Positions 35,269 through 46,400 of a stretch of 64,000 bases of DNA are shown piece by piece. The position numbers and the translations under genes are program-made. Under the pieces are notes generated by a model. That model had not been told where the DNA came from, searched no databases, and was given only the letters and a program-made list of their open reading frames with translations. The stretch spans positions 305,923-369,922 of the forward strand of contig KB722743.1 of assembly GCA_000349905.1 (NCBI GenBank). The letters run 5' to 3'. This stretch comes from Volvariella volvacea V23. Lineage: Eukaryota > Basidiomycota > Agaricomycetes > Agaricales > Pluteaceae. The first letter of the stretch is position 1. Every line of letters starts with the position of its first letter.

Positions 35269-36107
35269 CTACTCCGTTTCAGGAACACGAGCGCCAGAAG
35301 CTTCACGCCCTTCCTTGACAGTCCTCGCGGCTGGAATATGGGTAGTCACAAATGTATCCAAGTCTGTACCACAGGGAAGCATTGAAGCTTCTTGATCCCC
35401 CTTGAACTCTTCCAGCCTTTTTCTTGGCTCGGGTTCAGGGGGAAGTGTGGCTGCGACGGAGTTGTAATAACACGTCCGATTTCTGGTGGCGCATCGCACA
35501 CAGGTTCTCATATCGTTTGTGTTCTGGCACTGAAGAAATTGGGGAGTTGGGTGAGGGGTAAACCAAACGGTCACTGGAGCGAGGAGCGTGAATACGCACC
35601 TTGACCTTTTGACTACGACACGAGTCGCATGCCATTACCACTCGACGAAGATGGGATGGAGGATTGTGTCGATACGCATTGCGGGGTGTGGGGGATCGGA
35701 CCTGGGGTTCTGATGGACTGGGTGCATTTGCATCTGAGTCTGGTAAAATAGTTCCAGCTAATGCAGAGTCGCTACCGTTAGATGTGGAGGTGTGTTGACT
35801 GCGGAGGCCGACCACAGGCTGATTGCTGGTGGTTCGTCTTGATGCGGTGCTAGTGGATCGGCGACTAGGGGACACCTTGCATTGGGTTCCCTTAGTAATA
35901 CATCGAGTACACGACCCATCCTCTGTATTTCTCTCACACTGGTGAAGTGCTTGTGAGTCATGCACACATGGCGCAGTGCTCAGTGACCAATGGTCACCCA
36001 AGAAGGTTACTAACCCTGATCTTTGCACGTTTACAGGCATCGCATGCGCCTCGGATGAGGAGAGGAGGGGTGCTGGTGTGTGGGGTATTGGCAGTTTCGC
36101 TACTCAT
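35269..36107 (-). CDS. Small protein with two tandem Zn2Cys6 zinc clusters
   Basis: Exons 36015-36107, 35600-35938 and 35269-35529 total 693 nt (230 residues) and join in frame. Cluster 1, after splicing, is CDACKRAKIR joined to CERNTEDGSCTRCITKGTQC. Cluster 2 is CDSCRSQKVK joined to CQNTNDMRTCVRCATRNRTC. Both follow C-x2-C-x6-C-x8-C-x2-C-x6-C, the Gal4-type DNA-binding motif. In both, a phase-0 intron falls immediately before the third Cys. Between them lies a Ser/Thr-rich linker of about 80 residues. There is no fungal-specific transcription factor (middle homology) domain and no clear activation domain. It is presumably a nuclear DNA-binding protein. The start is the only ATG before cluster 1. 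Confidence 0.8.
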
Positions 36108-36742
36108 CTGGGCTTGTGGACGCTTGTAATCAGTCATTCATCTACAGCCAGTGGGTGTGGTTGTGCAGGGTCGCTTAAGCCACATGGTAGTTGCGATGCA
36201 CTCGGGGCGCCCCGCAGGGCGTGATGTGAATGTATGCCAGCAGCGATATGCGCTGATTAGATACGTCGGTAAGGGAAGTATAAGGAGATTGGTGTACAGT
36301 CACATCAAAAGAAAGGAAGAATTTGCTGGGGACAAAAGTGAATGAACAAAATTGACTGTAAATAGTAATGAGTGATGATGAGGTGGACAAATGAGTATAT
36401 GAGAGTGAATTAGTGCTTACAACCCCTGCAGGTATGTACCAAGAAATCCAAGGGCGTACTCGTGTAAATGGGTGCGGCATACTGGGTGTGGCATGGAAAG
36501 TCGTCAGGTAGTCGTTGAAATAAAGAGAGTGAAAGTAAGGGTGAAGGGAGGTCCAGTCGAATAGGGGATGGGTTAGAGTAAATGCCAGTGGTAGTGGTAA
36601 GAAGCGATATGTTTCCATCCAACATATGGTATCAAAGTACTACCTGAGAGGTATAAAGGTATAATTCAAAAGCGAACATGAAATTGATAAGTGACATGGA
36701 GGACGATTGAATGGATCAAATCTGGTGAGTGTGCAATGAGCT
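36108..36742. other. Upstream region of the double zinc-cluster gene
   Basis: Region between the zinc-cluster start and the 3' end of the coiled-coil gene, both on the minus strand. A minus-strand frame at 36175-36618 has a biased composition (Thr, Phe, Pro, His) and no domain. Confidence 0.4.
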
Positions 36743-38884
36743 CTATGTTGAGGATGACACGGAGATCTCTACTTGTCCTGCTGAGGGTTCGTCTCCTGGC
36801 AAATTCGAACCGGATTCTGCTTCTGCAACGATAGCCGAAAGGGATGACGCGCTGGAACTTTGTATTAACCGTCGTAACCTTGCGAGCTCCGCTGCCAATA
36901 TTCTATGGTGTCATCAGTCACCAATTGCATAAAATGAACATCAGGAATAAGCGCACCGTGCCGTTTCGTTCGCTTCTCGACTGTCCTTGTTGCTCTTCTC
37001 CAGTAGTTGCTTCATATTCTGGATTTCCTCCATCCAGACTTTCTCAACTTTCTTTCTAGCCTCCTCATCCTCTTCCCGCAGTGTTTGAATGCTTTCTTTC
37101 TTCTTATCCACATTTTTCACTTCTGCCAGCAGTTTTTTATACTTCGCACCGATACTCTCTGCCTCAGTCTTCCACCTCTCTTCTCTTCTCTTCACCTCCT
37201 CTCTTAGTCGGTCGGTATCGGTCTTCCATGATTCTGTTAGTCCCTTGATGCTGTCACGCAATGTGATATATTCGCGTTCACACTTTTGTGATAGGGCGGT
37301 TGATTCAGAAAGAGCAGACTCCATCTCGCGAATAGTCTTTTTCGATGTGGTCGTTTCTGACTTGAGCTGACCTTTCAATGTCGCGGCTTCGGCCTCCGCC
37401 TTTCTCGCCCTTTCCAACACCTAACGTCATGAGTAGTGAGTAAAATTGTGCCACGCATATAGGTACACTTACACACCTCTTGGAGCAATCGTTCTTTTCT
37501 CGCCACGACATTGTTCAAACCCTCGTTCTGCAATCTCAACCGCTCCTTTGCTTCCTTGAGATCTTCGTTCTGTCGCGTCAGTTGCGCGACAGTCCGTTGT
37601 GACACTCGCAGCTGTGCCCTCGTATTCTCCAGCGCATTTCTAGCATTTACAACGCCTGTTTGTAAATCCGCCAAAACTTTTGTCGTGCCGCCCGGCGTTA
37701 ACGACGATCGCCTCGTATATGCTGCAGTTGTTGCTAGTAGCGCGTTTGTTGCTATTAGTGGAGAAGGCGTTGGGTTGGGAGAAGGTGGTTGAATGCTTGG
37801 TGAGGTGCTTCCGGTTGTTGTAGTATCAGAAGAGTCATTAGGTGATAGACTGCTTGTCGTTATTGAGGCAGGTAGACCTGGACGTTGGGGTGTTGTAAGC
37901 GGATGCGAACCGTCGTCGGCTAGTGCCCGTGCATTGCCTGTGAGTATGTTATGACACACGCCCGAGAACATGGGTTGATTAAATATGTGTTTTTTACATG
38001 GAATGATATGGGTAAAGGTGGTGTGCAAAACTCAATTTTGAACGAGATGACGACTTCACCACCCCGCTCGAGAAAAGGGAGGGGGCAAAGGACAAGAAAG
38101 CACCAACCTACTGCAGCGATCGGTATGCCTGTATCCGTGAGGTCATCGGTAAAGTTGTTCATGAGCAGAAATAAGGTGAATGATTAAGGACGAGGGAGTA
38201 AAAAAGAGACGGAGGCAAAAACGCACGGGATAAAGTCCTTGTGGGACTCGAAGGTCGCTTATGATGTGTGGGACTTGTTGGGCCTGGGCTGAATAAGGCA
38301 GGTACACCTTCTTTAATGCTATCTTCTGGAGAAAAAGAAGTCGACTCTCGTTTGGGTAGTGGCAAATTTGAGTCTGGACCCGCGATGTCTGCTAGGACCT
38401 CGTAGCTTGTGCGTCGCTTTTCCTTGGGGGGACCGTTGGGGGCTTGCTCGATAAAAGAGTAACGAGGAGGTGAGCCAGATACTGAAGCGGTCATATCGTC
38501 TGAATAATCGGAATTGTAGTAATATCGAGCGGAGGCACGCTGTCTTTCGAGCTCGGTCAACCGAGCGGTCTTCTGTCGAATGAGGTGCTTGTGTTCAGAT
38601 ATTTCGTTGCGTAGGGCGACTAAAGAAAGAAACGCCGAAAAAGACGGAAGGAAAAACGAAATGATTGGGGTTAACGAACAGTCCCGAGGTAAGAAAGATT
38701 GGACATTGCACAAGGACATACTGGGATCCTCCACAAATGGACTAACGCGACCTGAACGAATGGACGTGCGTGAAGATGGTCTTGAAGAGGCGGAGAGGGA
38801 GCGATCGCGGTTAGGTTTATGGGGTGACAGATGGTTGTTAGACGGAGCAGAGAGGGAATGTGCGTGTCCCTGGTTGGTAGACAT
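36743..38884 (-). CDS. Coiled-coil protein of unknown function
   Basis: Spliced from at least five exons. The N-terminus (MSTNQGHAHSLSAPSNNHLS) is Ser/Pro/Arg-rich. A first coiled coil starts ALRNEISEHKHLIRQKTARL. A Ser/Thr/Pro-rich linker follows (38400-37700). A second long coiled coil runs from TGVVNARNALENTRAQLRVS through EMESALSESTALSQKCEREY, KTDTDRLREEVKRREERWKT and EEARKKVEKVWMEEIQNMKQ. The last exon reads ELARLRRLIQSSSASSLS and ends EISVSSST-stop at 36743. I do not recognise the family. Fungal scaffold proteins of cell tips, septa or RNA transport look alike, but no diagnostic motif is visible. It shares a 371 bp divergent promoter with the third RING gene. Confidence 0.65.
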
Positions 38885-39255
38885 TCAGTGCAAGTTAGGA
38901 TGAGCGGGAAACCTGTGAGGGACGGGAAGATGAAGAAGCGCGACGATTCGGCGAGGACAAAAAGAGATTATTGCGGCGTAGAAAGCACAGAAAACGGGGC
39001 TCACCAGAGATGCCGTTCTGCGGTCAGCCTGGTCGGCGTGCTGGATATGTCGACCCCTGGAGATTCAAGCATCCCCTGGCGCCCCAATCATTGTTGTCCC
39101 CTGTTTGGCATAGCCCTGCGTCACATGACCCATATCCTCATTCGGTGCTCTAAGAAGAGTAAATGGTGGACCAACAGACGAGTTCGAGTCTTCTCGTTTT
39201 CTGCCGTCCCCGCGATACCACCCCGCTTCTCCCTCCCTCCCCCAACCCCGTCTCC
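38885..39255. promoter_or_regulatory. Divergent promoter, coiled-coil gene / RING gene 3
   Basis: 371 bp between two divergent start codons. The right half is pyrimidine-rich (39220-39255), common just before fungal start sites. No defined element is claimed. Confidence 0.45.
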
Positions 39256-40404
39256 ATGTCTTCTAAATGCTCAATCTGCCTGTCTTCCTATAGAGAACCC
39301 GTGTGCATCCCCTGTGGTAAGCTCGCCAACCAAGCTTGCCACCAGCCCTCAACCTGATCACAGAGCCCAGGCCACGTCTATTGCACCAGATGCCTTGCTG
39401 ACCACGTCAACTCGCCGAGCAGCGAAGAAACCACGTCTTTCTGTCCAACTTGTCGCGCTCCTTTCAACACTGGTACGAGCTTCAACGCGTTTTGTGACCC
39501 TTGTTCTTGCTTACGGTCTGTCCAGTTACACCAGATGTTTGTAAATTTGCCGCGTCTCTCGTGCATAGCCATCTGAGTCTCTCTTCGTGCAGCTCACATA
39601 TTTGCCCAAGAAATATCATCAATACGTCGTCCCGAGTGTGCGACGTGTCTACCTCGAAGGCGCAAACAGTGACTCAATGAGGAAGAAACTCGTCCGCGCA
39701 GAGGAGCGAATTGCTTTACTTCAGGAGTCGCAGGATGGCCTGCTCCTGGAGTGCGAACAGTATAAGAATGCAATGATTGCTGCTGAGATGCGGGAAGCAG
39801 AGATCATTAAACGTTTCCAAGCGTTGACTCTGAAAGTCAACAAAATCAAGCAGCAAGCCAGGGGAGAGATTGAGTATGCCATACAGGAGACGCAGGAGGC
39901 AAACGAGAGTAGGATGAGGGCGAAGACCAAGTACGAGGACCTGAAGCAAAAGTATCACGACCTTAAGCAGATGTACCAGAAGCAGGTCATCCAGTGAGTA
40001 CCACCCCTTTTCTCATTGCGCGGCCAACTAAATGTGATGACAGGTATAACGAGGTAACCGAGATTCTTAGAAGTCAGACAGATCTTTCCGCTTCCCCAGA
40101 ACTGCCTGCGGATACATCCAAACTTGAACTTGCAGACGTCACGACCATCTCTACCGTCCCATTAGAGGACCACGAAACATCTGATACGGACCACTTTAGC
40201 ATCAAACTCAATACTTCCACAGCATCATCGCCCATCAAGGTTTACGATAGGGAGATTAAGCCACTGCCTTACCGTTCTAGGCGCCCACGAAATTCTTTAC
40301 GAGATTCACTGTTTGATGACTCCCCGAGGACGCCTTGTGGCTCCAAACGTCCTAGACTCTCGGATCCCGTTTCACCACTTTTATCTTTAACAGCTGATCA
40401 CTGA
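39256..40404 (+). CDS. RING finger / coiled-coil protein with basic C-terminus (paralogue 3)
   Basis: Starts MSSKCSICLSSYREPVCIPC and exon 1 ends at CG, then a phase-1 intron. The next exon gives GHVYCTRCLADHVNS and FCPTCRAPFNT, completing a C3HC4 RING. The frame then needs an 11-nt exon at 39526-39536 (giving VTPD) before LTYLPKKYHQYVVPSVRRVY. A strong coiled coil follows (39690-39990: RAEERIALLQESQDGLLLEC and onward). The tail is Ser/Thr-rich and includes CGSKRPRLSDPVSP, a nuclear-localisation-like motif with SP phospho-sites. It is likely an E3 ligase with a nuclear target or location; substrate unknown. Same layout as 12456-13271 and 20328-21662. Confidence 0.82.
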
Positions 40405-41291
40405 ACACGCTCTTTACTCAGTAGTATGCAATGTACCCAGGAATCTTTGTCACTTTCTTGCATATTTTTTTCCTCGCTGGCTTTTGGATCGCAAAACGCT
40501 TTACTCATGTTCATCGCGCTACAGTTGCAATCGCGTCTCGTGCTTTCATTCTTTATAAGTAATATAAACTTAAACGGCCCCTCCAGTCATGTGCAGCTTT
40601 TGTGTGGCATCAACTGCCCTGCGCCCACAATGACGAAGTTTGTTGGTACTCTTGCTTTTCTATTACAATGGGTGTGGGGCTTGGTCCACTGAAAACGGAG
40701 CTCACGCTCGAATACAAGGATGCGGTTCTCGTTATCCATAGCGGCGTGAGTAGTCAAGCGTACTGCAAATTCTGTGTGATTGTGTTCGACACACCCCCCG
40801 CGGCTTGACCCATCCACCCCTATTCCGGTGCCGATGTGACCGTCAATCACATGGAGTTACACTTATCAGTTCGTTGTGGGCGCCAGTGGGCGTCGTTTTA
40901 CGCATAAGATATGAATAGCCAAAATTTTTGATAGAACATCTGATTGTACATTCTATAAGGATGGTGGCCCAGGCTTGTGGGTACTGTATTAGATTCTGAC
41001 TAGAGCACCAGAGACCTGGTGCAGCCTCGTTGGAGGGTCAATAGCGGTGGTTGAACCCGTGCCTCGCATCTTCGGGTCGCTAGTAGACTCGCTACATACT
41101 CCTGCTCAAATGGGCTACAGTACATGCCCGCTGCTGGGTCATTTGGGACACATCTGAGTCGGCTTGAGGGTTCTTGTGGTGTGACACGCGGTCACGTCGG
41201 AGTCACGTCGAGCTTGGGTCTTGCTTGTCCACAACCTCCACTGCACCTAAACTCGCTAGCACACAAGTCATCGTTTCCCGTAGTAAAAGTC
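40405..41291. other. Intergenic region, no gene recognised
   Basis: Between the third RING gene and the KH protein, both on the plus strand. Frames such as 40426-40692 look hydrophobic by chance and have no splice-supported extension. It should include the KH gene promoter. Confidence 0.45.
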
Positions 41292-43211
41292 ATGTCGTCA
41301 AAGCGAAAGTGGGACCAAGCCGCTCCCAGCGCAGAAGAAGGTTCCCCGAAGCAGCCCCGTACTAGTGACAATGATCATGCTTCACACGCAAATTCTTCCA
41401 ACCAGAGTGCAAGTGCCAATTCATCATCGGCGAATGGCAATGGTGCAACTCCGGCTAAGGACCCTAAAGCCGCCTCGGAGGCTGCAGCTACAGCCGCGGC
41501 CATTGCTGCGAAAATTGCCGCCCAGTTGGCATCTGGAGCCCTGAAGGAGAATCATGAGGGTGAATTTGCAAAAGATGTGGATATTAATGACGTTAGGAAT
41601 CGGTATATGTTGACCAAGGGGAGCACCCAACAACAGGTACAGTTTCCAACTAGTTGCATGGCAGTCTGAGCGCTAACCTGCTAGCTAATTCCAACTGCAA
41701 ACTGTCTTCCGATGTTGCTAAAAATTTTTGCGATGCGGCCATGCGCTTTCTGAATCGCTTCCCACTACCAGATACACGACGAAACGGGAGCATCAGTGAG
41801 CACAAAAGGTGTATGGTACCCTGATCGAAGCAAAGCCACAGAAAAAGACCCACCATTGTATCTCCATATCACTGCCAATTCCCAAGAGCAATTGCAACAG
41901 GCATTAGATAGGATCAATGAATTGATTGCCATAGATCTGGGATCCTTGGTGGAGGATAAAAAAGATAGGATGCGCGAAAAGGTACGTCCGGATTCCTTGG
42001 CTGGATGCCGTTGGCTCATTGACCTTGATAGCGTAAATGGCCTGAAGAGAAATTGCCTGTTGGACTCGAAACTATTCGGAACTTTAATGTTCGGGCCAAG
42101 GTTGTAGGACCTAGTGTGAGCTGCGCCAAGTTGATCTATTTCATCTGGGTGTGCTCAACTTTTATAGGGCTCATTCGTTAAATACATCCAACAAGAAACT
42201 GGTACAAGAGTCCAGATCAAGGGTCTTGGTTCAGGATTCGTTGATCAGGAAACTGGAAGAGAAAGCGATGAACCTTTGTACATCCACATAACGTGAGGCC
42301 TCTAATGTTCGTTTTATGATGTCAATACTCATTTTCATGTTTAAGCGGCCCAGATGAACAACAGGTAGCAAGAGCCAAAGTCCTAACTGAAGACCTGCTA
42401 CTAGTGGTTCGTTCAGAGCACGCGAAGATGCTCCAAATCCTCCAACAGCAGCAAATGGAATTGCACCAAGCCCAAGCTCAATATGCTGCATATAGTGCTA
42501 TGGCGGTAGGTTATTACATTCAGTTGCAACTACTCACCACCTCTCCCGCTCTCAACGTCGAACGCAACAACAAAACTATCTTTGCTGGTTTTGGTTTCGT
42601 TTTTCTCCTTTCTTCTATTGCTCACGCTTCGTGCACTGCTCGAGGCAAATCACTGACCAATCTTGTGTGTTTGACGAACTAACGAAATTTATTTCTTTTT
42701 GCTGTCTCCGCGCCCTGCTACTGCCTGTGGTATTGTGTTCGGCATTGGATACTTTGAATCTCGTTAGGGATATTCTGCCGGTGTACCACCTCCCCCAGGT
42801 GGTGCTCCACCACCACCACCAGGTGATCAACCTCCTCCACCCCCAGATGGTTCGGCTCCTCCGCCCCCACCAGGTGGTGCTGCGCCTGGATATCCTCCTG
42901 CTGGAAGTGCGAGTCCGGGGGCACCCCCAGCAGACGGTCAAGATGCTTTTGCTACGTATTGGTATGTCTCCTGACCGCTATAACACTGGTTCGAGATGAC
43001 CCATGCACTCGTAAACAGGGCTGCTTATGGATACGATGTCAATTCACCACAATTCAAAGAATGGGCAGCACAACAGCAAGCGCAGTATAGTCAATACTAT
43101 GCTTCAGCGTATGCAGGGTCAACTCCAGGAGGTACGGCTACTAGCGCTTCAGATACTCCCCAACCCCCTGCGCCAGCTGGAGATGTCCCGCCGCCACCAC
43201 CACCGGCATAA
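41292..43211 (+). CDS. KH-domain RNA-binding protein, KHDC4/BLOM7-like
   Basis: The start MSSKRKWDQAAPSAEEGSPK carries a nuclear signal. An Ala-rich segment follows (EAAATAAAIAAKIAAQLASG), then DVDINDVRNRYMLTKGSTQQ, IHDETGASVSTKGVWYPDRS and YLHITANSQEQLQQALDRIN. The KH part continues FNVRAKVVGPSGSFVKYIQQ, ETGTRVQIKGLGSGF and PLYIHIT. The order and the RNRY-x-LTKG-STQ motif match KHDC4 (BLOM7/KIAA0907), a U2-region splicing factor. The C-terminus is a proline-rich PPPPPGG repeat and ends PPPPPPA-stop. An upstream in-frame ATG at 41124 is less likely because the sequence before MSSKRKWDQ shows no conservation. About six introns. It meets the RhoGEF tail to tail, 288 bp apart. Confidence 0.85.
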
Positions 43212-43499
43212 GTTCCTGCGGAGTTACTACAGTGATTAGGAGCAAGTTAGGTTGCAATCTGCGATATAGTTATCCTTGAGGCTTCTGGTTGTTGATTCAC
43301 ATCTGTCTGTGCTTCATGTAGAATCTGAACACCCGTTTTTTGAATGAGATGACGAGACAGAAGAATGAATTCAAGTAGTGTGTGCGTAAATTAAGTCGTA
43401 CAATGGTTGAGATCATACAAATGAAAACAAGATGCTATGATGCACTAAATGAAGCTATGTCAACACAGAAATGAAAGCAAACATCCCCACCACTAGGCG

Positions 43500-46400
43500 T
43501 TACCCCAACTGCCTAGAATTCCGTGTAGGTGGTGAACGTGGCGGCGAGTAAGATTGAGGGAAATACGCTACTGTCGATGGTGATGCCAACGACCCGGGTA
43601 GATACAATGGGATAGTAGGAACCAGCTCGAAGACATGTTGTAACGTTACCCTGACGGGTACGAGAGCTGGCTGAGAGTTGTTAACGGAGACATTCATCAC
43701 CCCATGTATCCTTGCACTCTGTGACATCTGGTCCTCAGATACCGATACCGGGCCACCTCCAGCGTTCTGCAGGTCGAGTTCTTGGCTATCCCATGTACAC
43801 CGTATATCAGATCCGGTGATGAGTTGTGCTAAACGGCCTGTCTCGAGATGCCGGACCTCGATAAAGCGAGGGTCAAAGAGAAGGATATAGGGTGCATGGA
43901 GGGCCACACGCTCAGCAGTGCCTTCCCATTCTACGACGCCATGATGACGACTTGGGTCCCCGTGCCGGTTGACGTAAAGTCCAAACTCTAGATGAAACCG
44001 AGATGAGTAACATTTAGTGAAAAGTAAGATGAACGAGGTTACCGTCATAGCAGAGCAAGAACTCGTCTTCGGTACACCGGTACATTCCCAATGGTTTACA
44101 GGAATCACTCCGTTTGGTGAGGTGTGCGAATTGCGCATCGTCCTTTTGGGGAATGATGACGCTATTGAATGTAGAAAGGTCCATAATTTCGAAGCCCTTC
44201 TGATTCAGGATGGCTAATTTGGCTTTTAGGAATACGACATCGTAGACCTCTCCTGTTAGGAAGAACTCCCTATAAGTCCGGAACCAATCTGGTTTCCTTC
44301 CACTAAGGCCTAATCGGATGCCAAACCCTGACGTGGGCCTGTTGACCTCGTTGATTCTGTCGACAACCGGTTCCATGACATGGAAATGACTTTCGGTTCC
44401 CCTTTTGCGCATATATATAACCACGGTCCGACCTTGGAGCGAACCTATTCGAAAAAATGAAACATCCTTCCCGAGCTTCTGGGGCCCTTGGCCTGGGGGT
44501 TGCCCTGGCACTGTAGGAACAAGTGCTTCTATATGATACGCATATAGGGTCTGTAATGCATAAACAATTGAACAACGACCAAAGTCTAAGTGTCCCATAC
44601 CTTTTCAGACAGTATGAGGAATAGTCCAAAGTCTTCCAACATGGCGCATTGTGTCACTCCCCTAAGATGAAGGACCCGACGCATAGCTGAAGAGTAATTA
44701 TAGATCAGATATTGCCGTCGACGTGTTATAAGGCTCACAATGCGAGTCGTGCCGAAACCCAATCCAAACGCCTTCCGTGCATCCTATTGCCACTAATGAC
44801 CTGCTGTCCGCAGTCACTGGAGAAGTTATAATGGGTGAGTCGGTAGGATTTGGGTATGGTAGTCCTTACTGAAAGGCACAGAACAAGTGACTTTCCCCGT
44901 AAATACACTTCCGTCATTCCATGGAGTGTTGGCCAACGAGGGTGGAGGAAGAGTAAATGTATGGTTACTAAGGGTTTCCATTTCGAACACCTTGTTTGCC
45001 TCTTGAACCACCTTTCGCAACCCGATGGCTTCTTCAAGCTTCTGCTTCCATTCCTCTCTCGCTTGATTGGTTTCTGCATAGAGTACTATATTGCCACCTG
45101 TTCTGCCGTTGTGGTGTATCGTACAAGGGTAAACTAGTCGTGAATCACCGGCTTCGGTGTTGCGTGCAATTGCTTGCGCATCTTCCCTACGCAGGCCGCG
45201 CAAAAGACCAGTAGCTCTTTGAGCTGGCTGGTCAGCAAAATTGACTAGAGTGAGGAGATCCAAAGGGATGGGCTCAAGAGAAGAACAGAACACGTCGGGA
45301 CATAGACAAATTCAGAGAAGGAACAAGACTTACTCGCCGAACGATGTTATACTTGGTGATACCATTCTTGTCCGTGACCTTCTTGGTTAAAACCACTTCG
45401 GATAACTAAGTCAGGAACCTCGGGGGTATATCTTCAAAACAGGCTTACAGTAGTTATCGAACAACAACACAAACAGTTCGCTCCAGCTTTCCCATCCTTC
45501 TGCTTGACGATAAAGCTTCCCTGTATGCAAGAGAGACCTATTCTCGTTCAGAAGGTCCAGGTCCTAGACAAAGGGTTAACATGCAAGAAAATTAGCAATA
45601 CGTTGGACGCACAATCCCCTCTTCAGCCTTGGAGACCAAATCGCTATTGAACTTCCACAGTCGCACTTTTTGCTTCGCTGATTCAACACCAGGCTCTGTC
45701 TCCTTTCCAAGGCTTTTGATTATATCTATCACTTCTGGGATGACTTCTCTGTCTGGGTGATCTGGCGGCGTGTGGTCCGATATGTTCTTGAGTAATAGCT
45801 CATAACGGAGCAGACGTGGGATTGGGCGATTAATGAAAGATTTCATGTCAAGCCTATGGGCATCTGGATGCCGTATGGTTTGCTACAATATCGTCATATA
45901 AGGTGCGATAGAGGGATGTTGGATACCCACCTCGTGAAAAGCCCTAAATGCTGGATTCTTCTCCAACTCCTCGTCAATTCTGAAAGCAGCGATTGGATAA
46001 TTAGGAATGTATTCGAGGTAGGCTTCCCGGAAATTGAGAGCTGCATCGAAAACGGGAGCAACTAAGCTGCGTATCTCAGGGTGTTCTTCCCTTTGTATTT
46101 CATGGAAACTATCCACTAGTCTTCTATGGTGTGCGTGAAGCTCTGCGTAGTTATGGAATACATCTTGAAGGAACTGCGGTAGCCTATCAGGTCCAATAAT
46201 TGGTGGGTTGGAATCTCGAAGCGGTCGTATATAAATCTACAGCAAGGTTACCGAAACCAGATTAATTCATTTTCCAAAGGTGGTGACGTACTTTCTCAAT
46301 ACTCTCCAGGTCTTTGACGTAAGACATTTCACCCTTTATCAGCTCCCACATAATGCTAGGCAAATAAGGGTACGCTCATCAGCATAATGTATGGACTTAC

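Noticed and set aside
42780..42950. Tandem CCACCACCA-like repeat
   Set aside because: It is the proline-rich coding tail of the KH protein, not a separate repeat element.
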